Part shown: piece after piece, positions 40,096 through 49,900 of the stretch | How the letters are laid out: the number at the start of each line of letters is the position of its first letter | How positions within the stretch are numbered: the stretch's first letter is position 1 | From: Thiohalobacter thiocyanaticus | GTDB taxonomy: Bacteria; Pseudomonadota; Gammaproteobacteria; Thiohalobacterales; Thiohalobacteraceae | Direction: 5' to 3' | NCBI RefSeq assembly: GCF_003932505.1 | Contig: NZ_QZMU01000001.1 | Span: forward strand, 620,001-684,000 | DNA: 64,000 nt | The notes under the pieces: model-generated | What the model saw: only the letters and a program-made list of their open reading frames with translations | Databases searched by the model: none | Told to the model about the DNA's origin: nothing | Program-made: the position numbers and the translations under genes

Positions 40096-41568
40096 ATGAC
40101 AGAAGAAAGAACCCATGTATTGGCGTATGCAGTACGGGGGCAGGTCGTCGCAAAATACGGCGGCCAGGTTGCCCTGGTGCTCGCCCTGCTGACGCTGCCG
40201 CCGCTGGGTTGCGCACTGCTTGAGCACAACTGGGCAATGGCCTGGCGATTTGGCTTATTGTGCAGTGGCCTGTCGCTGGCAGGCGGCATGCTGGCAGGCC
40301 TGCCTGCACCGGATCGCATCCAGGTGAACGAGGCGCTGACTGTCACGGCCCTGGCATTCGTGGGCGCGGCACTGTTGATGTCCTGGCCCATGAGCGAAGC
40401 CGGGGTTGTATTTATCGATGCATTGTTCGAGGCCGTCTCGGGTGTCACCACCACGGGGTTGTCGACCCTGGGCAACATTGAAGCACGCTCCACTACATTT
40501 TTGTTCACCCGCGCCTGGATGCAGTGGTATGGCGGCCTGGGCTTCATTGTGCTTTCGGTCGCGTTATTGATGGGGCATCAAGCCGCCTCACGGCGCCTGG
40601 TGGGAAGCGTGGAAAGCAGTGCAGCCATAATGGTCACGGCACGCACCCACGCCATGCGCACACTGATCGTTTATACTTGTCTGACCGCCGCAGGGTTGGC
40701 TCTGATCTGGCCATTGGCACAGGATGGATTCACGGCATTGCTGCATGTCTTATCGGCAGTCTCGACCGGCGGCTTTTCCAATCACACGGCGAGCCTGGCA
40801 GGGATGTCGTCGCAGAGTACCGCCGTTGCGGTCATGGCGTTGTCATTTCTCGGCGCCGTCTCCCTGCATCTGTACTGGAGAGTCGGACACGCCGGCTGGC
40901 GCCACGGAGCTGGCACACTCTTTACTGATATCGAGCTGCGCAGCCTGTTGTTGCTTTGTCTCATTTCGGGCAGCGTACTTGGCCTGCTGGCCTGGCAGAA
41001 TGATGTTTCCGCACCCTGGTACCAGGGTTTCATAATCGGGATCTCTGCACAGACGACAACGGGTTTTACGACCATGCCGGTGTCAGATCTGGATCCTGTA
41101 TCAAAGCTTGTCATGATTCTTTCCATGCTCGTGGGCGGAAGCGTGGGCTCATCCGCTGGTGGATTCAAGATCCTGCGCCTGTTGATCCTGGTGCGTTTGT
41201 TACAATTGATGTTGCGCCGCACCGCGATGCCGGTTCACGCCGTGGCCGAACCCTATCTGGGCGATCAGAAACTGGAGACAGATGATGCCATCCGCGCACT
41301 GCAGCTTATTTTGCTGTTTATTATCATTATTATTGTGTCATGGATTCCGTTCTTGATGCTGGGTTACGATCCTCTCGACGCGCTGTTCGAGGTCGTGTCA
41401 GCAAGTGGCACTGTAGGCCTCAGCAGCGGCATCGCACGACCGGAACTGGAACCCGTACTCAAGGGTATTTTGTGCTTTGATATGCTGGCTGGTCGTGTGG
41501 AAATCGTGGCGTTGCTGGTAGTTTTGTATTCGCGCACGTGGTTTGGCCGCAGAGAGAAGGTCGCATGA
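40096..41568 (+). CDS. trkH: TrkH-type potassium uptake channel subunit
   Basis: A 490-residue inner-membrane protein with about ten hydrophobic segments and the four selectivity-filter repeats of the Trk/Ktr family: SGVTTTGLSTL, SAVSTGGFSNH, SAQTTTGFTTM and SASGTVGLSSG. Each has the conserved filter glycine. It imports K+ (with Na+ or H+ coupling) under control of the TrkA protein encoded next, whose ATG overlaps this stop. AT content rises compared with the lipid locus. It lies upstream of a cation:proton antiporter gene and the cyclic glucan synthase, an osmoadaptation setting. Confidence 0.92.
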   Translation: MTEERTHVLAYAVRGQVVAKYGGQVALVLALLTLPPLGCALLEHNWAMAWRFGLLCSGLSLAGGMLAGLPAPDRIQVNEALTVTALAFVGAALLMSWPMSEAGVVFIDALFEAVSGVTTTGLSTLGNIEARSTTFLFTRAWMQWYGGLGFIVLSVALLMGHQAASRRLVGSVESSAAIMVTARTHAMRTLIVYTCLTAAGLALIWPLAQDGFTALLHVLSAVSTGGFSNHTASLAGMSSQSTAVAVMALSFLGAVSLHLYWRVGHAGWRHGAGTLFTDIELRSLLLLCLISGSVLGLLAWQNDVSAPWYQGFIIGISAQTTTGFTTMPVSDLDPVSKLVMILSMLVGGSVGSSAGGFKILRLLILVRLLQLMLRRTAMPVHAVAEPYLGDQKLETDDAIRALQLILLFIIIIIVSWIPFLMLGYDPLDALFEVVSASGTVGLSSGIARPELEPVLKGILCFDMLAGRVEIVALLVVLYSRTWFGRREKVA

Positions 41569-42227
41569 GAACCGTTGTTATCGGCGCTGGTAAGATTTCC
41601 ACGTTGACTGCACAGCAACTGCTCAAGCAGGGTCACGAAGTAGTGATCATCGAAAAAGACAAGGCTCGTATCGATGAGCTGAGTAACGAGCTGGCCGCCG
41701 GGTTCATTCACGGTGATGGCAGCAAGCCGGCGATTCTGCGTGAAGCGGATCCAGCCGCCACTGATTTTTTGTTTACCCTGACGGGCAACGACCAGAGCAA
41801 TATCATCGCGAGCCTGGTCGGTCGTTCGCTGGGCTTCAGTCGCGTTGTTACACGTATTGATGATCCCGCCTACGAGCATATATGCATCGAGCTGGGCCTC
41901 AGTGAACTCGTTGTACCGGATTACACGATCGCCCGGTATCTGACCGATATCGTCGCCGGCAAAAACCCGCTGGAACTGTCAGCCATGGTGAAGGGTAATG
42001 CACGAATCTTCTCCTTTGTGGCACGTGAGGACGACGAAGTCGCTGTCGCCGATCTGAAACTGCCCACCGAGAGCCGGGTGATGTTTCTGTATCGCAATGA
42101 AAAATTCATTATTCCCGATATGGATACCACCCTGAAGAAAGGCGACGAGGTTGTGGTGATTGCGCATAGCAAGGTGTTGCCGGATCTCGAATCGCGCTGG
42201 AACCCGCAAGCCGAGAACGGGCCCTGA
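41565..42227 (+). CDS. trkA: TrkA-type RCK regulatory subunit
   Basis: A 220-residue cytosolic regulator. The N-terminal Rossmann domain has MRTVVIGAGKISTLTAQQL with the acidic end VIIEKDKARIDELS, followed by a C-terminal RCK/TrkA-C domain (VAVADLKLPTESRVMFLYRN, DEVVVIAHSKVLPDLE). It is one Rossmann/TrkA-C unit, so it is KtrA-like in size; E. coli TrkA has two. The dinucleotide loop is GAGKIS, where the third glycine is replaced. ATG 41565 overlaps the trkH stop, so both subunits come from one message. Confidence 0.9.
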   Translation: MRTVVIGAGKISTLTAQQLLKQGHEVVIIEKDKARIDELSNELAAGFIHGDGSKPAILREADPAATDFLFTLTGNDQSNIIASLVGRSLGFSRVVTRIDDPAYEHICIELGLSELVVPDYTIARYLTDIVAGKNPLELSAMVKGNARIFSFVAREDDEVAVADLKLPTESRVMFLYRNEKFIIPDMDTTLKKGDEVVVIAHSKVLPDLESRWNPQAENGP

Positions 42228-42312
42228 CAGAAACAGAATGCATGCTTCCTGCTTCCATTCGATCTCCTGAGCAAGTCATGCCAAACGGGAAACCCAATGA
42301 AGCGAACGCGCC

Positions 42313-43671
42313 ATGACTAACGCGCAATGGTTTTTACTCGTGGGCGCGTTGCTGCTTGCCAGGGGCTTGACTGCGCCGATGCTACAGCGCCTGCCGGTCA
42401 CCCCGGCGATTGTCTATCTGGCCGTGGGGTTGCTGGTCGGGCCGACGGTGCTCAATCTGTTTCACTTCAACCCACTCAAGGAATCGGCGCTACTGGAAGT
42501 ACTGACCGAAATGGTGGTACTGATTTCGCTGTTTTCCGCTGGCGTCAAAATGCCTGTGCCGTTCAGCTTCGCGCGCTGGCGCACACCGATTCTCCTGGCA
42601 TCGGTGTCGATGGCGGTCAGCGTCGGGCTGGTCGCCGCCTTTGCCTACTACCTGCTCGGTCTGCCACTGGGTGCCGGCGTCCTGCTGGGCGCCATCCTGG
42701 CGCCCACCGACCCGGTACTGGCGACCGATGTGCAGACCCGCCATCCCGGCGATCGCGACCGGCTTCGCTTCACCCTGACCTGCGAGGCGGGCATGAACGA
42801 TGGCAGCGCATTTCCGTTTGTAATGCTGGGGATGGGATTGCTGGGGCTGCACGAACTCGGCGAGTTCGGCCTGCGCTGGGCGCTGGTCGATGTGCTGTGG
42901 GCCACGATAGCGGGGGGTGTCATCGGAGTCATCTCCGGCGCCACCCTCGCCCACCTGGGACGGAAGCTGCGCGGCACTCCGCCCAGGCACAAGCTGATGG
43001 ACGACTTTCTCGGACTCGGTCTGATCGGTGTGGTGTATGGCCTGAGTGAACTGGTCAACGCATGGGGGTTTCTGGCGGTGTTTTTCGCTGCCGTCGCCCT
43101 GCGCCAGACTGAACTCAAACTCGCCGGCGACGATATGAACAGCGTCGCTCTGAACGAACCGGGAGAGGAAAACCCAGGCCCGGAAAACGAGCCCACACCG
43201 ACCGTCAGCGAAGGGGCGCTGGTATTCAAGGAACACCTGGAGCGACTCTCGGAATTGGTGCTCATCCTGCTGATCGGTGGCACGCTGTTTATCGATTCCT
43301 GGAGCTTGCGTGCAGTGGGGCTTGCGCTGTTCCTGTTCATGGTAGCACGCACGCCGATCAGTGTCCTCGTTGGCCTGTTGGGCTCGCGCACCTCGTGGCC
43401 GACACGCAGCATGGTCGGTTGGTTCGGGGTGCGCGGCATCGGTTCGCTGTATTACCTGATGTTCGCCATCCAGCATGGTCTTCCTGAAGAACTGGCCCTG
43501 GATCTGGTTCAATTGACACTGATTGTGGTCACACTCTCGATTCTCGTACACGGTACCAGCGTCAAGCCGCTGATGAGCCGGTTTTTGCGTCACCGCAGCC
43601 ATCAGTCAGGAGTCAACGGGGTCGGACCAGGTCAACCAATTGAACGCAAAACAGAACAAGCCGACAAATGA
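42313..43671 (+). CDS. NhaP-type cation:proton antiporter (CPA1 family)
   Basis: A 452-residue integral membrane antiporter with about 12 segments. The core has LGAILAPTDPVLATDVQ (the TDP motif of the CPA1 transport site) and a later VRGIGSLYYLMFAI with the conserved Arg-Gly. An acidic loop of about 25 residues (EPGEENPGPENEPTP) lies near 275-300. It probably exchanges Na+ or K+ for H+. It follows trkA by 85 bp on the same strand, possibly in one operon. Cation selectivity cannot be read from sequence. Confidence 0.88.
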   Translation: MTNAQWFLLVGALLLARGLTAPMLQRLPVTPAIVYLAVGLLVGPTVLNLFHFNPLKESALLEVLTEMVVLISLFSAGVKMPVPFSFARWRTPILLASVSMAVSVGLVAAFAYYLLGLPLGAGVLLGAILAPTDPVLATDVQTRHPGDRDRLRFTLTCEAGMNDGSAFPFVMLGMGLLGLHELGEFGLRWALVDVLWATIAGGVIGVISGATLAHLGRKLRGTPPRHKLMDDFLGLGLIGVVYGLSELVNAWGFLAVFFAAVALRQTELKLAGDDMNSVALNEPGEENPGPENEPTPTVSEGALVFKEHLERLSELVLILLIGGTLFIDSWSLRAVGLALFLFMVARTPISVLVGLLGSRTSWPTRSMVGWFGVRGIGSLYYLMFAIQHGLPEELALDLVQLTLIVVTLSILVHGTSVKPLMSRFLRHRSHQSGVNGVGPGQPIERKTEQADK

Positions 43672-43750
43672 GGTATCCCAGAGCTTATATGCGCGCTTCT
43701 AGCCAAGGACAGTCAGCCGGGCAATGAAATCAAAAAGCTCGAAGCAGCAT

Positions 43751-44725
43751 CTACTTACCGTTGGAGCGCCATGCGCCGGGCGACAAGCCCGTACAGCGTT
43801 TGAAGCTCCGACTGAAGGCAGCTTCCGATTCGTAGCCCACTTCTGCGGCGATCTTTGCGATTGTCATGCCGCCCCCGGCCAGCATTCCAGCTGCGAGCTG
43901 CATGCGCCAGCTGGATAGATACGTAATCGGTGCCACGCCGAGGTGCTCGGTAAACCGGCTGACCAATACGGTACGTGAGACGCCCACCTCCCTGGACAGC
44001 ATCGCCAGCGTCCAGGGTCGTTTGGGATCGGCGTGCAGTAGTGAAATGGCCCGGCCCACATGGCGATCGGAAAGCGCAGCCAGCCAACCTGTCGCGTCAC
44101 TGGACAGCGACTCCATGTAGCTGCGCAATACCTCAATAAAAATCAGCTCGCTCAGCCGTGCCAGGACACAATCACTACCTACCCGTTTATTACGGCTTTC
44201 CTTCATGATGCTTCTGATCAGATTACTCAACCAACCATCTCCAGCGGAATAGCCATTGGGGACATGGATCATGCGCGGCAACGCCTGAATGATGGGATTG
44301 AAGGGAAATCGATCACAACCCAGGAAGCCACAGGCCATGCTCGCCTTTTCGGGACCGCCACCGAAATTCTGGATGTAATACGGCGGCGACAGCTCCTCGG
44401 GTTGATCGAAGGCGGCATAATTGGGTTCCGCGCGCATGTGAGGCTGGCTGGACAAAACGTGCCTGTCGCCCTGCGGAAACATGATGATGCTGCCGGGAGC
44501 AAGACGCACAGGCTCCTCCTCCGCATCGATCAGGGTTGCCCATCCGAAACCGCTGGTAATTACATGATACTCGATAACATGCTGGGCGCTCGGCATCACC
44601 AACGGCGCAATCGAGGCGGCAGCGGGTGCCTCGGCCACCCACGGTGACGAGGCCTCGACGTCGAAGAATATCGCACCCGAGAGTCTTACCGTCCTAAGCA
44701 CATCCGACAAGATGTCCCCTTTCAT
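43751..44725 (-). CDS. AraC-family regulator with cupin sensor domain
   Basis: A 324-residue regulator. The N-terminal cupin part (about 15-200) has EYHVITSGFGWATLID, LAPGSIIMFPQGDRHVLSS and a PRMIHVPNG segment. The C-terminal AraC DNA-binding domain has two helix-turn-helix units (TLAMLSREVGVSRTVLVSRF and MTIAKIAAEVGYESEAAFSR) and ends FKRCTGLSPGAWR. Cupin_6-type AraC proteins often respond to aromatic or aldehyde compounds. It is divergent from the methyltransferase gene at 45004, with 278 bp between, so that gene is a candidate target. Confidence 0.9.
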   Translation of the reverse strand: MKGDILSDVLRTVRLSGAIFFDVEASSPWVAEAPAAASIAPLVMPSAQHVIEYHVITSGFGWATLIDAEEEPVRLAPGSIIMFPQGDRHVLSSQPHMRAEPNYAAFDQPEELSPPYYIQNFGGGPEKASMACGFLGCDRFPFNPIIQALPRMIHVPNGYSAGDGWLSNLIRSIMKESRNKRVGSDCVLARLSELIFIEVLRSYMESLSSDATGWLAALSDRHVGRAISLLHADPKRPWTLAMLSREVGVSRTVLVSRFTEHLGVAPITYLSSWRMQLAAGMLAGGGMTIAKIAAEVGYESEAAFSRSFKRCTGLSPGAWRSNGK

Positions 44726-45003
44726 GGTTCTGTTTCACTCCTCGGTTCCGTATTCGGAGCCCGAACCGTGCCGTTCAAGTCGGTACGATCGATCAACAAT
44801 CCCGGCCGCACAATCATATTCCGAGCATACCCCATTGTCTAAGATTTGTCCTGCAAAGAGCGGGCAACGTCCGGTTACTGTGGCACAGACTTACAAGCTC
44901 TTTGCACGAACAGCGCCAGCGGGACAATACGCGCGAGGCGTTAATCAACAGGACGACTGACCCGGGCCACCGCGGCCTGCGTCAAATCACTGAGGTCGAT
45001 ACT

Positions 45004-46530
45004 ATGGATGCTTTAACAAAACAGACGCAAATCGACGAAAAACAGCTCAATACCTTCGTGGACAAGGTCATGGAGGACATCGGAGGCTCATTTGCAGTGC
45101 TGCTGTCCTTTATGGGCGATCAAACCGAGGTCTACCGGACACTACGCGACATCGGCCCATGCACCACCACCGAGCTGGCGATTCTGAGCAAGGTCGACGA
45201 ACGCTACCTGCGCGAATGGCTCAGCGCCCAGGCGGCCGCCGGTTACGTTGTCTACCACGATCAAGATGACACCTTCTCGCTCACGCCGGAACAGGCCATT
45301 GTACTGGCGCAGGAAGGCCACCCCGCCTGCATGCAGGGCCTGTTCCAGCAACTGGTCTCTCAATTCACAACCCACGATCAGGCTATCAATACGTTCAAAT
45401 CAGGCGCCGGCCGCGACTGGGGTGAACATCATGCTTGCTGCTTTTGCGGTACCGATCGATTCTTCCGTCCCGGCTATGAGGCCAATCTGGTTAACGCCTG
45501 GTTGCCGGCGCTTGATGGCATCACCGACAAGCTCAGCAAAGGTGCGAAAGTGGCCGATGTCGGTTGCGGTCACGGCTCTTCCACCGTGTTGATGGCTCAT
45601 TCCTTTCCCCGGTCGATCTTTTATGGATACGACTTCCATGAGCCGTCCATCAAGGCTGCAACCAGCAAAGCGGCCGACAACGGCGTGAGTTCGAACACCC
45701 ACTTCGTGACATCCAGTGCAAAAACCATCAAGGAGCGGGACTTTGACCTGATCTGTATGTTCGACGCCCTGCACGACATGGGCGACCCGGTGGGAGCGGC
45801 CCAACACCTGAGAGAATGTCTCAGCCCGGAAGGGACCTTGATGCTCGTCGAACCGCTGGCCGGTGATACGCTCACCGACAACCTGCACCTGCTGGGCCAG
45901 ATCTTTTACTCGGCCTCTACGGTCATCTGCACACCCGCCTCCCGGGCGCAGGAAGTCGGACTGGCACTGGGCGCCCAGGCGGGCGAGCGGCGGCTCACCG
46001 AGGTACTCAAACAAGCCGGTTTCACCCATGTGCGCCGCGCGGCCGAGACCGATACCAACATGCTTCTCGAGGCGCGCCCCCTGAAAACGCCGCCGGGAGA
46101 CAAATCAAACCTGAAATCGTCCACAAGCCGCTACGATAACCACCTGGGGCCAATCTACGCCTGGATAAATGGCGGCGCGGAAGCCGCCACGGCCTCCGGT
46201 GCTGTCGAAGTTGCAAAAATTGTCGAGTCATTCTCGCCGCAGGGGCCTGGCCGCGACCTCGGCGCGGGATTCGGATGCCACGCCATACCCTATTGGTGCG
46301 TAGGCTTCGCGTCGTGGCGCTTAGAACCTGTGCCGCCTACTTCGACGAATTCCGGTCTCTCAGGACGAGTTCTCCTTTTTTTTTTTTTTCTTTTTTTCTC
46401 GCCTCCCGATCGGACCGTGCTCGGTGAGCTTCAATCCTTTCAGCAATACTTGCCGCAGTCACCGCTACTGGTAATTTGCTGGGGGACACCATCACCCACT
46501 TACCGGATTACGAATCAGCAACACGCCTGA
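45004..46530 (+). CDS. Class I SAM-dependent methyltransferase with abnormal C-terminal extension
   Basis: The open frame spans 508 codons, but only the first ~360 form a normal protein. A winged-helix N-terminus (TTTELAILSKVDERYLREWL) is followed by the SAM-binding domain with ADVGCGHGSSTVLMAHSFP and the acidic GYDFHEPS, and it ends NMLLEARP. At the CCCCC run near 46077-46081 one fewer C would give a TGA right after EARP, a natural stop. The frame then runs into remains of a second methyltransferase. ATG 45004 is the first Met of the conserved part. It is divergent from an AraC regulator. The substrate is unknown. The fusion looks accidental. Confidence 0.78.
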   Translation: MDALTKQTQIDEKQLNTFVDKVMEDIGGSFAVLLSFMGDQTEVYRTLRDIGPCTTTELAILSKVDERYLREWLSAQAAAGYVVYHDQDDTFSLTPEQAIVLAQEGHPACMQGLFQQLVSQFTTHDQAINTFKSGAGRDWGEHHACCFCGTDRFFRPGYEANLVNAWLPALDGITDKLSKGAKVADVGCGHGSSTVLMAHSFPRSIFYGYDFHEPSIKAATSKAADNGVSSNTHFVTSSAKTIKERDFDLICMFDALHDMGDPVGAAQHLRECLSPEGTLMLVEPLAGDTLTDNLHLLGQIFYSASTVICTPASRAQEVGLALGAQAGERRLTEVLKQAGFTHVRRAAETDTNMLLEARPLKTPPGDKSNLKSSTSRYDNHLGPIYAWINGGAEAATASGAVEVAKIVESFSPQGPGRDLGAGFGCHAIPYWCVGFASWRLEPVPPTSTNSGLSGRVLLFFFFLFFSPPDRTVLGELQSFQQYLPQSPLLVICWGTPSPTYRITNQQHA

Positions 46531-46867
46531 TTGGGACAGTAGCATCGGAAATTGATAGAGACGGGCATTTTGTGATAACCCTGCGGGATTACTTCACTGC
46601 CCTGACCGGCGAACAACGATTTATCCCGGTTCGCAGTACCGAGCGCCGCATACTCACCTGTTTTCTCGAGTACACCGACTCGCATGTCAAGGTCCACGAT
46701 ATTGTACACGAATGGAACGGTACCAGCTGGACGACGGCCGTCAGCGCTTACGCAAGCTAAGCCTGTCGCCGGAGTGGCTTGAGAACTCTCTTAAAGCAAA
46801 CCACTTTTCTGTGGATCGGCACACCGGCTTGTCGGGGATGGTGCATCTTATGGCACACCGCGCTTAA
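46111..46867 (+). pseudogene. Second SAM-dependent methyltransferase, broken by several frameshifts
   Basis: Pieces of one small methyltransferase (about 245 residues) are spread over the frames. First is SRYDNHLGPIYAWINGGAEA and DLGAGFGCHAIP, in frame with the upstream gene. A polypyrimidine insertion follows, then VLGELQSFQQYLPQ. After a shift in a GGGGG run near 46480 comes LGDTITHLPDYESATRLIG through FIPVRSTERRILTCFLEYTD. After another shift near 46752 come LRKLSLSPEWLENSLKANHF and a stop at 46867. Residue conservation between breaks is high, so the breaks are recent or artefactual. It follows another methyltransferase directly. Confidence 0.8.
46376..46398 (+). repeat. Polypyrimidine tract T14-C-T7-C
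   Basis: Fourteen T, one C, seven T and C lie inside the broken methyltransferase, with TCTCC before and TCGCCTCCCGAT after. The tract and flanks (about 40 bases) have no counterpart in the protein pattern. Such a run is prone to slippage in cells and in sequencing. Confidence 0.9.
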
Positions 46868-46901
46868 TCGGCAGTCTCGTAACATCCGACCTTCCCGATA
46901 A

Positions 46902-49900
46902 TTAACCAAGGTCCACTTCGACGAAGTGCTCCTGGCGGTCGTCCACGAGCGGAATGCGTGTATCGGGACGTTCGGCACCGTCCACGGTCACGCGACTGAC
47001 CTGCCCCGATGGTCCGCCGACGCGCCTGACGGTGATATGGTAGACAGTATCACGATAGCGGTAGTGGATTTTGTAGGATTCCCAGTCGGCGGGGACACAC
47101 GGCACGATGCGTAGATGGTCCACTTCCAGTTGCAGCCCCAGCAGGGTTTCCACGGTCAGCCGGTACATCCAGCCTGCCGCGCCGGTGTACCAGGTCCAAC
47201 CGCCGCGTCCGATGTGCGGCGACACACCATAGATATCCGCACACATGACGTAAGGCTCGACCTTGTAGCGCTCGATGGCATCCGCAGTGCTGCCGTGATG
47301 GACGGGATTGAGCATGGCGAAAAATTCCCACGCGCGATCCGTGTCGCCCAGCATGGCAAACGCCATTGTGGACCAGATCGCGGCATGGGTATATTGGCCG
47401 CCGTTCTCGCGCACGCCGGGGATGTAGCCCTTGATGTAGCCGGGCTCCAGATCAGATTTATCGAAGGGCGGGTCGAGCAGCTGAATGATCTGCTTGTCGC
47501 GTCGTACCAGACGTTTATCCACTGCCATCATCGCCTGGCGGGCGCGCACAGGATCGCCGCCCTGCGAGATAACCGCCCAGCTCTGGCTGATCGAATCGAT
47601 CTGGCATTCGTCGTTGCTGGACGAGCCCAGGGGCGTGCCATCGTCGAACCAGGCGCGCCGGTACCAGCCGCCGTCCCAGGCCTGGGACTCGATGCTGCTG
47701 CGCAATTGCTCCGCCTGCTCGGTGCACACGTCAGCAAAGGCGGTATCACCGTGGTCGCGCGCCAGGCCGGCGAACAGCTCGAGATTCTCGAACAGGAACC
47801 ACGCCAGCCACACGCTTTCGCCCTTACCCTCCTTACCGATCAGATTCATGCCGTCGTTCCAGTCGCCGCAGCCAATCAGCGGCAAGCGATGAGCACCAAA
47901 ACGCAGGCCGTGCTTGATGGCACGCACACAGTGCTCGTACAGGCTGGCTGCTTCGGACGAGCGTTGCGGCTGGTCGTAGTAAGCCTCTTCTTCCGCATAC
48001 AGCTCGCGGCCCTCCAGAAAATGGATGGACTCGTCGAGCACGCCCATGTCGCCGGTCGCGAGCACATAACGACAGGCGGCATACGGCAGCCACAAATAGT
48101 CGTCGGAGAAATGAGTGCGCACGCCCTGCCCGTTGGGCGGGTGCCACCAGTGCTGCACGTCACCCTTGATGAACTGGCGCCCGGCGCAGCGGATCAGCTG
48201 CTCGCGGGCGAGCCACGGTGTCGCGTGGATCAGTGCCATGGTGTCCTGTAGTTGATCGCGGAAGCCGTAGGCACCGCCAGACTGGTAATAGCCGCTGCGA
48301 CCCCACAGCCTGCACGATATGGTTTGATAAACCAGCCAGCCGTTGGCCAGCACGTTGAGCGCAGTGTCGGGCGTGTCCACGTTCACCGCGCCCAGGGTGT
48401 GGTTCCAGTGTCCCCATACTGCTTCCAGCGCCTGCCGCGCGCCTGCAGGCCCGCCGAATTGTTGGATAAAGTGACGTGCTTCATCGGTGTTTCCGGCTGC
48501 GCCGAATACGAACACGATCTCGCGTTCCTGCCCTGCGGACAGCTCGATCCGGGCCTGGATCGCGGCGCACGGGTCGAGGCCGGCACCGATTCGACCAGAC
48601 AGGTGCTTGCGTCGCATCGCCGCCGGGCTGGCCAGCGAGCCATTGCGGCCGATGAACTCGGCGCGGTTTCCGCTCACCGACCGCTCACGCTCGCTGACAT
48701 GGGTAAACACCACCCGGTTGGCGCATTCGCGACCGTAGGCATTACGGGCGAACAACGCGCCAGTATGCGGATCGATTTCGGTGACGATGTGCATCAGGTT
48801 GGCGTGCCGCCACTCACCGAGTACCAGCTCCCAGTAACCGGTGAGTGACAGGCTGCGCGCACGCTTTGACGCGTTGCGCAGCTTGACCACCACGAACTTG
48901 ACCGGCGCATCCATGGCGACGTAGGTGAACAATTCCGAAACGATGTCTGCCTCAAAGTGCTCAAACACGCTGTAGCCGAAACCGTGCCGGCACACGTAGC
49001 CGGAGCGGCCATGCGCGGGCAGCGGCATCGGCGACCAGAACGCACCGGTTTCCTCGTCGCGGATGTAGAGCGCTTCGCCGCTGCTGTCGGAAAGAGGGTC
49101 GTTGTGCCAGGTGGTGAGGCGGAATTCGTGCGCATTTTCCACCCAGGTATAGGCGCTACCGCTCTCGCTGACGACGGTGCCGATGTGCGGGCTGGCGATC
49201 ACGTTGGCCCACGGCACCGGCGTGGTCTGTCCGGGTTCGAGAGTTACGACGTATTCGTGGCCGTCGGGCGTGAAGCCGCCCAGGCCATTGCAGAAAATGC
49301 GCTCGCGCGGGGCCAGTGGATAAACCGGTTTGGCGCCCGCCTGCTGCGAAGGCTCGAGCAGGTCCGACACGCGTTCTGACGACACACGGCGATCCACCTG
49401 CTCGATCAGGGTCGCTGCGGTATCCCTGAAGACGATGCGGGCGACCGTCTGCAGCAGCACGCGTTCGTTTTCGGTCAGTTCCTCGGCGCGACGCACGAAG
49501 ACCCCGCCCGGTTTGTCGATCATCTGCGCTTCGGGACCCGAGTTGATCAGGCCCATGATCCGATCCTGCAGCTCCGCCCGGTAGCCCGAGAAATCCTCGT
49601 TCACGATCACCATGTCGGCAGCCAGGCCCTTCATACGCCAATAGGCATGCGCCTGCAGCACCTGCTTGACCAGAACGATGCGGTTGAGGTCGCCGATGTG
49701 CAGCAGGACGATGGGCAGATCACCAGAGATGCCAAAGCGCCACAGCCCGGACTGTCCCAACTGGTTACGCGCAATAACGTCGGGTGTGGCGCGTCGCAGT
49801 GCCGTGCCGAAGATCACGGAATTGGCCAGGCGGCCGTAGATCTGGGCATCCTCTTCGGTGACATTGAGGTGACGCAGTACCTCCTGGCTCTGAAACCAGG

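Noticed and set aside
46376-46398. The T-rich tract considered as an intrinsic terminator
   Set aside because: No GC hairpin precedes the T-run and protein-coding similarity continues after it.
45004-46530. The C-terminal extension of the first methyltransferase taken as a genuine extra domain
   Set aside because: It is the beginning of a separate methyltransferase reached through a lost stop, and it runs into a polypyrimidine tract.
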